DNA of 47,500 nucleotides from Penaeus vannamei (Eukaryota; Arthropoda; Malacostraca; Decapoda; Penaeidae), in assembly GCF_042767895.1 (NCBI RefSeq), contig NC_091582.1, forward strand, positions 22,293,516 through 22,341,015, written 5' to 3'. This document shows, piece by piece, positions 1 through 14,008 of this stretch (its first letter is position 1; each line of letters opens with the position of its first letter). The translations under genes were made by a program, and so were the position numbers. The notes under the pieces are model-generated. The model searched no databases. It saw nothing but the letters and a program-made list of their open reading frames with translations, and was not told the DNA's origin.

Positions 1-716
1 ATATAAAGTGCCTCTAAAACAATGACACACTCTTCCGATTGACAGCCCTTTCATTCTGACGCGTTATCAAAACAAATGAACATCCCTGAATTAAAATATA
101 GGCTTACCCATTCCCATATATCCGATTTTATGAGGTTAAATATAACAAATCATCGAATACAATATCAATAGAAGAATGTCTCTTGAATTTCTCAGACTTT
201 TTTCACTTGAAATATTCTTTATTTCATAGAATAGCAGATATATTCTCGATTTAGAGAGACGAAGAGTTTAACAACAAGAGGTAAATTGTTCGTCTTATAA
301 TAATTTGTTATTTATAAGTAAAACACTCTTTATTCTCATAATCTCCATTCGTTTTCAGTAAATTTCAATTTCTTTGAATATGATTTTAAGAATATTACAG
401 AATCAGATACCGTGAAAAAATTATTTATCTGATAAGATATTAAGCGGAGTTCCTGGCCAACGCCCGCATTCGTAGGATCGTGACCAGCAAGGTACGCGAC
501 CGACGCCGTTGCCATGGTGACGGTACACCGCTTGACTTAGCAAGCGCAAGTCTAGCCATCTACGGAGGTCGCTTGAGAAAGCAAGCGATATGCTGGAGTT
601 AGCAAGAAAAACGCTTGAGATTTCAGGCAAGAACTTTCCCTGCTTAAAACGCCTTGACTTTTTGTTATCGTTATTGTCTCCATTCCCTACTACATTTTTT
701 TTCCTCTTCCTCCCAG
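1..716. other. Upstream intron sequence, no gene seen
   Basis: No supported coding exon. The right end is a pyrimidine-rich tract closing with an AG at 715-716 that serves as acceptor for the first visible dioxygenase exon. The GC-richer stretch 430-600 has an open antisense frame but no homology that I recognise, so I treat the whole as intron of the gene whose 5' exons lie outside the window. Confidence 0.6.
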
Positions 717-1155
717 ACTTCGGCCGGAGCTCTGGGACTCGGACATGTCTCAGAGGATCCCGAGAGCTTCCTTCGACGAACTCATGGAGGACGACGCAGC
801 AGTCCTGAATCTGCTCGAGTCCATGGAGGTCCTCGGGTTCACGGTGGTGTCCGGAGCTCGGCCGGAGGAGGGGGAGCTGCAGCGTCTCAGCGATAGGGCT
901 TCGCATCTCGTTGCTTCTAACTATGGGTAAGTGTGTTGACATCTTGATAACGATTGTTTTTTTTATTATTTTAAATGTCGCCTTTATTTTCAGAGAGGTA
1001 GTAATTTAGTCGCTGTTCAACATTTTCTGGAGATTTTCTAAGCACGTGTTAGTCTATGCAACACCGACATGAAATCCTTAACTATTTTTTTTAACATGAG
1101 ACCAGTTTGGGATTCAATTTGGAGGATTTACCATTTTGTACAGGTAATATGTCGG

Positions 1156-1225
<70 letters not shown>

Positions 1226-1226
1226 G

Positions 1227-1304
<78 letters not shown>

Positions 1305-1763
1305 TACATTTTCTTTATCGTTTTTTCTTTTCATTACGTTATGAAATAAATTAATTGAGCTTCTTATGTTTTCACAGGACGACATTTATCGTTAAGGATA
1401 AAAAAGACGCGAGTAATGTTGCTTATACAAGCGAGGGCCTTGATCTGCACTGTGATCTGGTGTGCCTTCATTACAAACCTTGTGTAAGTATAAGGGTATC
1501 CCAAAACCATTCATTTTACACTTAAAACCACATTTATTTGTTTTACCTATTAACCTTTTGCATTAAAAAGGCCAAACTAATAAATCAAAATACGATTTTA
1601 ACTGAATGTATACTTGGTTTCTTCCTAGTTTTATTTTCAGATATCTATTATCCAAATATCTATTTATTTTTCAAATTGGTGATCACTGGCTCTTAGATAT
1701 GAGTCTGGCATTTGAACGGTTTCCTAAAATATCTTAATTTTTGTTTTCTCTAAAAATTTGTAG

Positions 1764-1815
<52 letters not shown>

Positions 1816-1837
1816 CTCTCTATCTATCTATCTATTC

Positions 1838-1900
<63 letters not shown>

Positions 1901-2533
1901 TATTGACACACACACACAAATATATATATTATTTAAATGTAGAGAAAGAGACTGAAAGGATACTTATCACTTTGTGCTTTTGCCTTTTCCTTCACTTCTC
2001 AGTCCTGTTCGCGCTGCAACGCAAATAAGAACAAGAATACACTAAGACCTTTCCGAAATAACTCCTTACTGAGCGCCTCTCCTCCGTTCGCGTCGCAAGG
2101 TCCAGCTGTTGCACTGCATCACCCAGTTTTCGGGCGACGGCGGCGACTCCATCCTGGCAGACAGTCACCGCGTCGCTGTCCAGATGCGTGAACTTCACCC
2201 TCAGAAGTACCGACTACTCACCGACGTCCTCGTGAACTTCCGCGACGTCGGCGTTGACAATGGGTTCCAGTACGACATCATAGCAAGAAGACCCATGATC
2301 AGGTGAGGAGGAGCGGGGCGGAAGGAGGAGGTTCCTGGGACGGAAGAAACATTTTTTTTTCTTCTTTTAGGGTGATGTGTGCGTGGGTTCGTGTACATGG
2401 GTTGGTGTACACGAGTTTGTGTGCGTGATAAGCAAGAGGCGTAGCGCTGAAGACTCGATTTGTAAACTCCCTCGGTGTTACAAGTTAGCAGCTAGTTGCG
2501 TTGTCCGGTTGAGTTAATATAAAAAATACTCAT

Positions 2534-2623
<90 letters not shown>

Positions 2624-5159
2624 GCATATATTTGTAAAAGAGATATATCTTTAGATTTATAGATAAAAATATAAAATATATTTGAACAGAGTATATACGA
2701 TAAGATATATACGGTATAAGAAGTACACAAATGGAAAAGAAAGAATTTTATCTAAGGGGCTTGGAGATCAAAAAGAAATGTGAGGCTCGATCTTTATACA
2801 CCAAGTTTAATTAAATATATCCAAATTAGAGGCCAGTGAGCTGTATTTCGTAAGTAAATGATTACACAAAGTACAAAAAAGCCAACGCGTAAATAGAGTA
2901 TACAACATAAAACCGACATGATATGAAAAAAAAAAAAATCTAGAGTACTTACAGAGATAGCGCCGATAGTATATCACTCAGACCCACGCCCCTTCAAACA
3001 CCTAGCACGACAACCCTCTCCCTTTCGCACAACTTGTAAACAACGCCCTATATTTTGCCCCTTCGTCTCGTCCTCCTGCAGCGTGAAGGCCAACGGGGAG
3101 ATCAAGACGGTGAACATGAGTACCTTCGGTCGCGATTCCCACTTTGGCATCTCCCCGAAGGAGGCGATCGGCTGGTACGACGCCTACCTCACCTTCTGCG
3201 ACCTCCTCTACCGCCCCGAGAACCACTTCACCTTCAAGTTGGTACCCGGTAGGTAGAGGCCATTGACGCAGTGATTGTTTTTATTATATTTTTGTATTTT
3301 CTTTTTTATGTATATTTAGTTATATATATATAATGAGGAGGAGAGTTAGGACTTTTTTGTAATCATTAGGAGTAAAAAAATGTCTTTTATTTATTTATAA
3401 ACACACGCGTACACACGAAAACATACATACACATATATAGACAAATAGATACACATCATTATATCTAAGTGATATATATTGTATAGGATATGAAACAACT
3501 ATGCAAAATTTTACTAACTTGGAACCGCAGTATTTCAGCCAAGATCTGTATCCTGAGCATCAGAACTGACATTGAACGCAAGAACTTCTTAAACGCATAC
3601 AATCCAATTCTCGAAAACTCAAAACTCTAAAACTTTTAGCCTCTCCACTCACCGCCCTTTCTTAAGTCGGCTATCACCGCCCTCCTCTCCCCCGCAGGTG
3701 AAATCCTCATCATGGATAACCTGCTCTCTCTCCCCGCAGGTGAAATCCTCATCATGGATAACTTGCTCTCTCTCCTCGCAGGTGAAATACTCATCATGGA
3801 TAACTTGTTCTCTCTCCTCGCAGGTGAAATACTCATCATGGATAACTTGTTCTCTCTCCTCGCAGGTGAAATACTCATCATGGATAACCTTCTCCATCCC
3901 TCCACATGAAACACTCATCATGGATAACCTGCTCTCTCTCCCCGCAGGTGAAATACTCATCATGGATAACTTGCTCTCTCTCCCCGCAGGTGAAATCATC
4001 ATGGATAACTTGCTCTCTCTCCCCGCAGGTGAAATCCTCATCATGGATAACCTGCTCCATCCCTGCACATGAGACACTCATCATGGATAACTTGCTCTCT
4101 CTCCTCGCAGGTGAAATCCTCATCATGGACAACTTGCTCTCTCTCCCCGCAGGTGAAATACTCATCATGGATAACCTGCTCCATCCCTGCACATGAAACA
4201 CTCATCATGGACAACTTGCTCTCTCTCCCCGCAGGTGAAATCCTCATCATGGATAACCTGCTCCATCCCTGCACATGAAACACTCATCATGGATAACTTG
4301 CTCTCTCTCCTCGCAGGTGAAATCCTCATCATGGACAACTTGCTCTCTCTCCCCGCAGGTGAAATACTCATCATGGATAACCTGCTCCATCCCTGCACAT
4401 GAAACACTCATCATGGATAACTTGCTCTCTCTCCCCGCAGGTGAAATCCTCATCATGGATAACCTGCTCCATCCCCGCAGGTGAAATCCTCATCATGGAT
4501 AACTTGCTCTCTCTCCTCGCAGGTGAAATCCTCATCATGGACAACCTGCTCCATCCCCGCAGGTGAAATCCTCATCATGGATAACTTGCTCTCTCTCCCC
4601 GCAGGTGAAATCCTCATCATGGATAACCTGCTCCATCCCTGCACATGAAACACTCATCATGGACAACTTGCTCTCTCTCCCCGCAGGTGAAATCCTCATC
4701 ATGGATAACTTGCTCTCTCTCCCTGCAGGTGAAATCCTCATCATGGATAACCTGCTCCATCCCCGCAGGTGAAATCCTCATCATGGATAACTTGCTCTCT
4801 CTCCCCGCAGGTGAAATCCTCATCATGGATAACCTGCTCCATCCCTGCACATGAAACACTCATCATGGACAACTTGCTCTCTCTCCCCGCAGGTGAAATC
4901 CTCATCATGGATAACCTGCTCCATCCCTGCACATGAAACAGTCATCATGGACAACTTGCTCTCTCTCCCCGCAGGTGAAATCCTCATCATGGACAACCTG
5001 CGCATCCTCCACGGCAGGACGGCGTACGAGGACACCGTCGAGGGGGAGCGGCGCCTCGAGGGTGGATTCTGGGACTGGGACATGATGAGGTCGCGGCGTC
5101 GTGGCCTTCAGAAGAGACTTGGGAGGGGCGTTGGAGGCCAAGATGGCTGTCGGATTTGA
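717..5159 (+). CDS. BBOX1: Gamma-butyrobetaine dioxygenase-like gene, 3' five exons
   Basis: Fe(II)/2-oxoglutarate dioxygenase of the BBOX family; known members hydroxylate gamma-butyrobetaine to carnitine. Exons read as 717-926, 1378-1483, 2100-2302, 3082-3248 and 4975-5159; every junction is GT-AG and the phases join without a frame break. Visible family signatures are LWDSD near the start, NVAYT, the HxD iron-ligand motif (HCD, codons 1448-1456), VQLLHC, and ILHGR with the second iron-ligand His at 5010-5012 and the 2-oxoglutarate-binding type Arg at 5016-5018. These are followed by LEGG and DWD, which favour BBOX over the related trimethyllysine dioxygenase. The N-terminal zinc-binding region is missing, so earlier exons lie upstream of the window. 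KPC replaces the usual KPG at the exon 2/3 join. The TGA is at 5157-5159. The last intron (3249-4974) contains a minisatellite of acceptor copies. Exact substrate is inferred from family only. Confidence 0.9.
1157..1303. repeat. Compound (TA)n(TG)n microsatellite in intron
   Basis: About 85 bases of TA followed by about 62 bases of TG, inside the first visible dioxygenase intron (927-1377). Confidence 0.97.
1765..1918. repeat. (TA)n microsatellite with TCTA interruption
   Basis: Two TA tracts separated by a short TCTA run, ending in a few CA units; inside the second visible dioxygenase intron. Confidence 0.97.
2535..2619. repeat. (CA)n microsatellite
   Basis: About 42 uninterrupted CA units in the third visible dioxygenase intron (2303-3081). 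Confidence 0.97.
3698..4974 (+). repeat. 42/40-bp minisatellite of duplicated splice acceptor plus exon start
   Basis: There are 31 tandem units, ending directly at the real terminal exon (4975). A unit starts GTGAAATCCTCATCATGGA, identical to the first bases of that exon, and ends CTCTCTCCCCGCAG, identical to its acceptor. Most units are 42 bp, eleven are 40 bp and one (3990) is 39 bp. Units starting 3906, 4069, 4193, 4275, 4399, 4645, 4851 and 4933 begin ATGAAA or ATGAGA after GCAC and so lack the acceptor AG; the other 23 carry an intact AG. The array clearly grew from the exon boundary itself. Confidence 0.97.
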
Positions 5160-5739
<580 letters not shown>

Positions 5740-5857
5740 AATTTGAACAGTTTATTTGGATAATTAATACATTACCCAAACATACCCAACTCCTTTGGAG
5801 TGACGGTATATAGCACCTTATAGATCATTGGGCAAGATCTTTACAATTACGTTCATA

Positions 5858-8800
5858 TCATTCTACACATGCAAATTGTTTATGTATCCTTAAAATGTTA
5901 TCAATTACATTAATCATAAGCTTTGGCATTGGTATCATTTCTCTAACTCCCTTTCTGAAAGGTTCTGTGTATTGACATTCCATTACATAGTGTTTCAAAT
6001 TATGTCCTAATCTTTCACCACATACGCTACACATTTTAAGCGAGTCTTCCATGGGAATATTGCACTCCAAAGGGTACTTGTAGCCTAACCTTAATCGTGC
6101 GATGGTGAATTCCCTTGTCCTTCCGCCACCTTTTCTACCGTAAATGTAGTTGACATTTTCAGTTACCTCACTGTACATTTTAACTGAGTTACTCTGAGTC
6201 TCCTTTCATCTCTTTTCTTCTTATCTATCCATGTCTTTATTTTTCCTCTTATTTGCTGCATAGATGGACTGATAGCAACATCTATATCATTTTTTTGTGC
6301 CGCTTCTTGGGCTAGCTTAATTGCTTTTTCATTTCCGCTTATTCCGATATGTGATGGAACCCACATAAATCTAGTGCAGATATTATTATCTTTTAGTTTG
6401 GTGTTTTGTTTTCTAATTCTGCAAACAATTTCATCATTGAGTTTCTTCTTGCCATTTAAACACTTCAAAGCTATCTGTGAATCACAGATGATGATTGCGT
6501 TTCTTAAGTATTGATGATTTCCATTGCCATAGTGATAGCAATTTACTATCGAGAAGTCCGTCAGCCGTGCTTGTCGCTCTACCACAGGCGCCTGTCTGTT
6601 CCCGTCACACACACAGACGGCAGCTCCTGCTCGTCCCGTCACTGGGTTCATGGAACCGTCAGTATATATTCTAAGAAAATCATTATCTGCAATTTCCGAT
6701 AAAAATTCTCTATACATTACCGAAATTGGGGTATTGTTTTTTCTTAAACCCATTTTCTTAATATAGACATTGCATATAATATAATATATAATATATAATA
6801 TAATATAATATGTAATATAATATAATATAATATATTCCATTGCACATGCCCTGGGATATGTTTTGACGTAGCCATGTAATTCCATCACCTTTATCGCATT
6901 GCAAGTGTGGACTACTCATGGAAGCTCTCTCACTGGTCTCTCTATGGCGAGGTTGAGGCATTTGGTTGGTCTAATATTTTCATTGTCCCTTATCAATTTA
7001 CAGCCAAACAATAAGTTCAGTTCAAGTTTTCTTTCTCTTATTGAAAATTTTAATTCTTCTCTTAATTTTTTTATGTTTGCTGTTATAGGACACCCTAATA
7101 TTACTTTCATGGCCTTGTTTTGTACATTTTCTAATTTCTCTATTTTGGTTTTGGGCAATGTTATTAACATGGGAGGAGCATAGTCAATAGGACCTAATAT
7201 ATACAATGTACATTTGTCTAAGGACATTTATGGATGCCCCTAGTCTGTTCCATGTCATTGCTTGCAATGGTGTAAGTCTACAATTACACTTTTCAATAAG
7301 TTCCCCAATATCATACAATTTTCGTTTAACAGATACAGTTATACCCAAATATTTGTATTTCCTAACCCATTCTAGTTTTTTGTCATTTAATAATAAATCT
7401 CTTGCTTCGCCCCTCACTCCACAATGTGACATAACCTTTGTTTTATCGGATGATATTATAAGGCCAACTTTCTTACAAACTTCACCAAATTTTACGTGTT
7501 TCTTCCATTGCCTTGAATGATGACGCTTGTAATAAAACATCGTCAGCATATCCTACATGTACCACATGATTAGGATATTGTATTTTGGCTATAATGTTCA
7601 TCAGAACATTGAATAACATCGGACTTAGTACACCCCCTTGGGGAGTACCCATTTCTAATTGCATCACCCTAGAATAAGAACCTTGAAAGAATACTCTAGC
7701 TTTTCTCGTATCTAGATAATCCAAGACAACAATTTTCCTTTGACATGTAGTTTACATAGTTCAGATAATATTATTCTACCTTGAGCTTTATCAAATGCAC
7801 TCTTCAGGTCCATGAATGCCGAGTATTTGCATCTGCCGTTTGCCAAGAAGGTAGTGATACAATGCATTGTACTTTTCCCAGTCATAAAACCATTGATATT
7901 TGCATCTAGTTTGTTTCTTATTTTGAACATTAGCCTATTGAGGAGTATTCTCTCTAAGGTTTTTCATAGACAAGATGTTAATGATATTGGTCTATATACC
8001 TCTGGATTATTAGGCTTTGGTTTTGGTATAATTACAGCTTGTTTCAAATTTATTCGAAATGTTTCTTGTTAAGTAGCTGCGGTTGATTAAGAAATATAAT
8101 GGGTTACCCCTAACTTCTGCTAGTGCATTAATGATATCATATGTAACCCCGTCATCCCCAGGAGCAGTTGATTTCCCTCTTTTTAAAGCATTCATAATTT
8201 CCCATTCAGTGATCGGATTGTCTGAATTGTCAATTTCTTTCGTAGCACTATCAATTCTATGCCAATGAATTTGTTCACTTTTCTGCAGTTCATCTATTAT
8301 TACTCTCGGTAGAGATTCCTGGGAGGATGCTAAAGCCCATTGTTCCATTAATGCATCTGCTTTCGTCTCTGCATCTGGGTGGGCTGCTACCTTTTTTGAT
8401 GATCCCTTTGCTATTCTGATTTTTTCCCAGATTTTTTTTACGAATTTGTTTGCCTGTCAATTGATTCTGTGAAGTCTAACCAATACTTCTCTCTTGCTTC
8501 TATTTTAATTTCCCTAGCTTTCGTGGCTAGATTTATCAATAATCTTTTAGATTCCTCCGTTTTATGTTCTTTGTGCCTTCTAGATGCTCCCTTTACTATT
8601 TTATTATATCTTCGAACTTTATCATCAAAGTACCACATATCGGATTTCTTTTTAATTGATTTAGAGTGAGTATCATCATGCAATAATTCTTCAACTTTTC
8701 CAGTTAGATCATCTGTAAACTCATATTTTCACTCATTACATAAGTTTCAAACCACTTAGACATTTCTTCAACAAAAGCTACTTTATGCTCGTCCTTTAGC

Positions 8801-9467
8801 ATTAACCTGTCTACTTTGTTTCTTTGATTTTGTTGTATCTTTATCTCTGTTATCAGAGCCCAATGATCAGATACCAGTCCCCTTTCAACATTCGATGTAG
8901 CATCACAATCTCCATACATACAGGAATAATCCAATCTGCCTCCAGTAACATGTGTTTCCTCGTTTGGTTTCAAATTCTTAAAATCATCAGTATTCTCCCA
9001 ATAATGATATAAAATTCTACCATTAAAATTACTAAAGCCAGGAGATCCTAATTCTGAGTGTCGTATTTAGATCACCAACAAGCAGGGAGATTTCTCCATT
9101 AAGATATGGTGGAAACATGGTAATATCTAATGCCATTTTGTATGTACACATTGGCTATATTTAGTACAAAATTCCCAAAATGAACTTTTGTCACTAATGA
9201 ATCTTTTCCTTCACCAAAATCTGAATCAACAACAGTTACAGGGATACTGTTTTTAACCAGAGTAACAAATCCCCTATGACCATTCACACTTTGAACTATA
9301 AATTCTTGATATCCGTTTAATCTGCCTGGGAAATCTACTCGAGTTTCTTGTAATGTTATAATGTCAGTATCATTTCACAAAATATACTGTATTACTTCCG
9401 TGACTCTTTTCTTTAAACTATTAACGTTCCAACTCAACACACTCACTGTTTTAACGTTTCGATCCAT
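5858..9467 (-). pseudogene. LINE ORF2: endonuclease, reverse transcriptase, RNase H (broken)
   Basis: Start ATG at 9467 is followed by LSWNVNSLKKRV and then LQET, the start of an APE-type endonuclease, with an in-frame stop between the two. RT blocks follow: APGDDGVTYD (about 8180), AFMDLKSAFDKA (about 7800), GTPQGGVLSPMLFN (about 7640) and the catalytic YADD (7550-7539). RNase H appears as YTDGS (about 6660) and WVPSHIGISGNEKA (about 6350). A CxxC...H...C motif lies near 6010 and the frame ends with a stop at 5858. At least eight frame changes break it, and an AT-rich low-complexity stretch (6775-6835) lies upstream of the RNase H domain. Known role: target-primed reverse transcription of the element. 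Confidence 0.88.
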
Positions 9468-9534
9468 TGTTTCTACAGTTATCACTCATTTTGGTAATAT
9501 ACCCTGACAGTTTCTTTGACAGCATTCTGAACGT

Positions 9535-10700
9535 TTAAATTTCTTCTTTGACGATCTCTGTATCGTCCTTCTCAATCCAGAGTAAAATGTTTGTAAATTG
9601 GGCCACTGTAATGTTTTTCGCACTCACTAATCCTTCCACCACCTTCTTCCTATTAGCATAATTCAGATCATTCATAAACGCTTTACTTTGATTTTCATTG
9701 TCATCAGAACATTGATTGTCATTGTCATTCGAACTTTGCGCTTCTACCATTAGGTTACTTTTGTTATCCACATTCTTAACCATGTCCGAATTTACTATTT
9801 CCGGTCTAATTATTCCTATAGCTTGATTTTTTTCAGACAATGTTTCCATCATTGCCTTCATGCATTTTAGTTCTACCTTAATATCAGCGATTTCTTTTTC
9901 TTTCCTTGTTTCACCAGTGTCTGACTGCTTGTCTATGGCCACTTTGTCTTTATCACTTCCACGTTCAGTTTGTGGCACTTCTTTGTTAACTATCTTTGGC
10001 GGGATTGCAGTGATACTCACATCTTTCTGCAAAGGCTTTTCTTTCCCAGTAGCTCCTTCTCACCTCGGTCTTTTCGGGCATGCCCAGGACCAGGCTTTGT
10101 GTGGTCCCTTACACCCCCGCATTTCAAGATAGGCTTGTCTGCAACGTTCATTGCCAACTTATCCACGCACACTTTGGACTCGTGTCGACCACCGCAAACC
10201 CCACACGTCACCCGCCCTTTGCACTGGGCCTTGAAGTGGCCCCCCTGCTGACACCTGGCACAGATTTTGGGAGACTCAATGAACCTTACCACAGAACAAG
10301 GTGGTATTATGGGAGCAAACCTAACTTTCTCGCTGGGGAGCTCACCTTTCCAACACGCGATTACCTGCCACTGCTTCTGCTCACCTTTCATCCTCCTCTT
10401 CGCCCACTTCACCTGCGGATGTCGCTCGACCCAATCCACGGGCATGACAGGCGGATAGTCCTTGATGAGAATCTTGGTGTGTCTCTCTCCACTCTCCGGC
10501 CTCTGCAGCTTTATTCCGTTCCACTCCTCTGTCGTCAGTTTGGTCGCGATGTCTTGGCATGTTGTAGCAAAGTATGGGACTCGATTTCCAATATGAAGTC
10601 TCAGACTGTTTAGGCTTAATTCATCTTAAAGACAAAGTGCCCATTCTACCATATCTTCATATGATTTTCTGATGCCGGTAGGAAAAAGCTTATAGGCCGT
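9535..10700 (-). pseudogene. LINE ORF1 (Gag-like) main part, zinc knuckles
   Basis: From about 10700 the minus strand reads MTAYKLFPTGIRKSYEDMVE, a stop at about 10634, then an open frame to 10017 and, after one frameshift near 10030, a second frame down to 9535. Zinc knuckles CARCQQGGHFKAQC and CGVCGGRHESKVC lie near 10250-10170; these bind nucleic acid in LINE Gag proteins. The acidic, Asn/Asp-rich tail is typical linker sequence. ORF2 begins 68 bases downstream. Confidence 0.8.
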
Positions 10701-10715
10701 CATCTCCTTTTTTTC

Positions 10716-11111
10716 CAAACCCCGGACGTCCCGGGTTGTACCCCGGACGCGAACTCTTCGAGTTAGGGTTTTGATGCCGGACGCGTCGGGCTCATGACGT
10801 CATAGTTCGTGGAGGCGGAGCCATATCATCTAGCCGAGAATTAGCTCCGCCCCCTGCTTCTGCGCATGCGTGACGCTGTTTCGTCGCCTTAGCCCTTCAA
10901 TGCCCGCCAACTCGAGTTCGATAGATGCCAGTTAGGTTGCTTATTTCTAATAACCTATGCAAAATGCTCTGCTGGATATGCGAATCACAATCACCATTTG
11001 TTCACTAAAATAATTTAAATATCTATATGTATAAATATTCTTAAAGAAAATACCATTTACAAGTATTAAAAAGAATACAACTTTACTGCCACCGGCACCA
11101 TATCCAGATGT

Positions 11112-11115
<4 letters not shown>
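10716..11115. other. Unassigned sequence inside the split LINE
   Basis: GC-rich, CpG-rich stretch to about 10920, including a short inverted pair around the motif GGCGGAGC (about 10812-10857), then AT-rich sequence. The minus strand stays open from about 10807 to 10700, so part may still be ORF1. No other gene is seen. Confidence 0.5.
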
Positions 11116-11188
<73 letters not shown>

Positions 11189-11256
11189 TGGAGAGAGAGA
11201 GAGAGAATGATGGAGAGAGAGAGAGAGAGAGAAAAATGGTGAAAGAGAGAGAGAAT

Positions 11257-11352
<96 letters not shown>

Positions 11353-11534
11353 TGGAGAGAGAGAGAGAGAATGATGGAGAGAGAGAGAGAGAGAGAATAA
11401 TGGAGAAAGAGAGAGAGAGAGAGAGAGAATTATGGAAAAAGAGAAAGAGAGAGAATGATGGAGAAAGAGAGAGAGAGAGAGAGAATGATGGAGAAAGAGA
11501 GAGAGAGAGAATGATGGAGAGAGAGAGAATGATG

Positions 11535-11574
<40 letters not shown>

Positions 11575-11685
11575 TGGAGAAAGAGAGAGAGAGAGATAAT
11601 GATGGAGAAAGAGAGAGAGAGAGAGAGAATGATGGAGAAAGAGAGAGAAAGAAAATGATAGAGAGAGAGATAGAGAGAAAGAAAT
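11116..11685. repeat. (GA)n tract with periodic AATGATGGA
   Basis: GA repeat of about 570 bases broken many times by AATGATGGA or AATTATGGA, giving a higher-order pattern. Confidence 0.97.
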
Positions 11686-12156
11686 AATTCCATTATTTGC
11701 AATGGTTCTTCTTTGTTCATGTGCATGGCAGTGTACAGTAATACAAACTAAATGAAGATAATATCAAATTCATTCGTAGTGGAATTATAAAATAAGATAA
11801 AATAAATTGGCCGCATAATTAGAAATAAAGGTACATGGTTTGGCTTTTCATTTAACTATTAGATGTCACTGACAATTCAAAAGAAACTCTTTCCATTTCC
11901 CTTTGAAAGTAATTAGATTGGAGATGTTTCTAATATTTTGTGGTAGGTTAATCCAGGTACTGAATCCTCGGACCTGTTTCTGTGTAATATGTCTGGTTTG
12001 AATGCCTGTTTTGTTACCAATTATTTGTAGGTGCAAAAATCAATGAGTATATTCACCCTATATGAATTTATGAATGGATATGCCTATGTCCTGTTGACAT
12101 CTTGATTGAACGTTTAACCAGTTTCGTGTAGGGGTTATATAGTTATATTTATTTCC
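11686..12156. other. AT-rich sequence, no gene seen
   Basis: Between two GA tracts; no open frame with recognisable content and no repeat match within the window that I could see. Confidence 0.5.
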
Positions 12157-12771
<615 letters not shown>

Positions 12772-12772
<1 letters not shown>

Positions 12773-12900
12773 AGCCGTTAGATTTTATACACGCTCTGGA
12801 TGTGATTTCCACGGCGCCGTTTCTAGACTGAAGTGTAGGACAGTTTCGCCGCACCTTTTGCGCCCGACAGTGGCAATCTGTGACGTCACTCCCAAACCTG
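12772..12900 (-). repeat. Dispersed repeat R, reverse copy
   Basis: The reverse complement contains GGCGCAAAAGG-like and GTGACGT blocks shared with copies near 22.0, 22.6, 27.7, 28.5, 38.5 and 45.7 kb. As in the other complete copies, its end runs straight into (CT)n on its own strand. Confidence 0.6.
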
Positions 12901-12915
12901 GGACGTCCGATGTGG

Positions 12916-13233
12916 GCCTACCTCACCTCGACCGCCTGGCAGCGGCGTCATCTCGGCTGATTCTGCGTCGCTGTCGCTGTTCTCGGACAGATTTACTCTG
13001 TTCATTCTCCTTCTCTCCTTTCTACTAACTACTTGGGTGAACTCAACATCCCCCTTATCATCATCCATGGCTTCCATTTGTACATCGTTGATATCTCCGT
13101 CACCGACCTCGACGCTGCCAATGTTGTCGGCTTCGTCGCCGGTTTGTTTACCTTTTCTGGCAATCTTTCGGAGCATTTCTTCATCATTCTCTTCGCTCTC
13201 AGAAAAGGCCCTTCTTTTGCCTTTCTTCTCCAT
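12916..13233 (-). pseudogene. LINE ORF1 N-terminal fragment
   Basis: An ATG at 13233 starts MEKKGKRRAFSESEEND, a charged N-terminus of about 105 codons, 124 bases downstream of the predicted LINE start. It runs without stop to about 12916, where a dispersed repeat and (GA)n take over. I infer that it is the missing N-terminus of the ORF1 that resumes at about 10700. No domain can be named from the fragment alone. Confidence 0.6.
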
Positions 13234-13324
13234 CCTCTCCGTACATCGAGTGATGCACAAGATGTGTATTGCTTGCCTTGTACAATATTTCAGACTTCAA
13301 ACTGAACAAAGCTAAAGCTGAACG

Positions 13325-13457
<133 letters not shown>

Positions 13458-13654
13458 ACAAGAACAATAAAAACAGCATGACACAGGAAGCGGTATCGGT
13501 ATAAATATGCAAACTAAATTACCACTTATCAATATGTATCGGTCTTTCCGATAGATGTTTATGGTTAATACTGCTTTAGTTAAATAAAAAGGGAAAAAAG
13601 AAAAGAAAAGGAAAATGTAAAGGACAAAAGAAAAAGGATAAAAAAGAAAAACAT

Positions 13655-13956
13655 TTATATATACATATATGTATACACAAATATACATATATATGTATAT
13701 ATGTATACATACATACATACATACATATATATATATACATATACACATTTTTATATATAATGTATATATATATACACATCCATATACATATATACATAAA
13801 TGTATACATATATATGTATATATTACATGTATATATACATACACATATATATGTATATATTGCATGTTTATATATACATATACATATATATGTATATATT
13901 ACATGTTTATATATACATATACATATATATTTTCATATATGTACATGTAAATGCAT

Positions 13957-14004
<48 letters not shown>
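13655..14004. repeat. (TA)/(CATA)-rich degenerate satellite
   Basis: About 350 bases built from TATACATA-like units with embedded TACATACATACA and a pure TA tail. Open frames here are repeat artefacts. Confidence 0.95.

Positions 14005-14008
<4 letters not shown>

Noticed and set aside
421..942. 173-codon minus-strand open frame
   Set aside because: It overlaps the dioxygenase exon antisense and its intron, with no recognisable content.
3698..4974. Regularly spaced repeat array resembling a CRISPR array
   Set aside because: The units are contiguous with no unique spacers, the DNA is eukaryotic, and the unit is a copy of the neighbouring splice site and exon.
3649..5141. Antisense frames through the minisatellite
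   Set aside because: They are mirror translations of the repeat unit and lack independent support.
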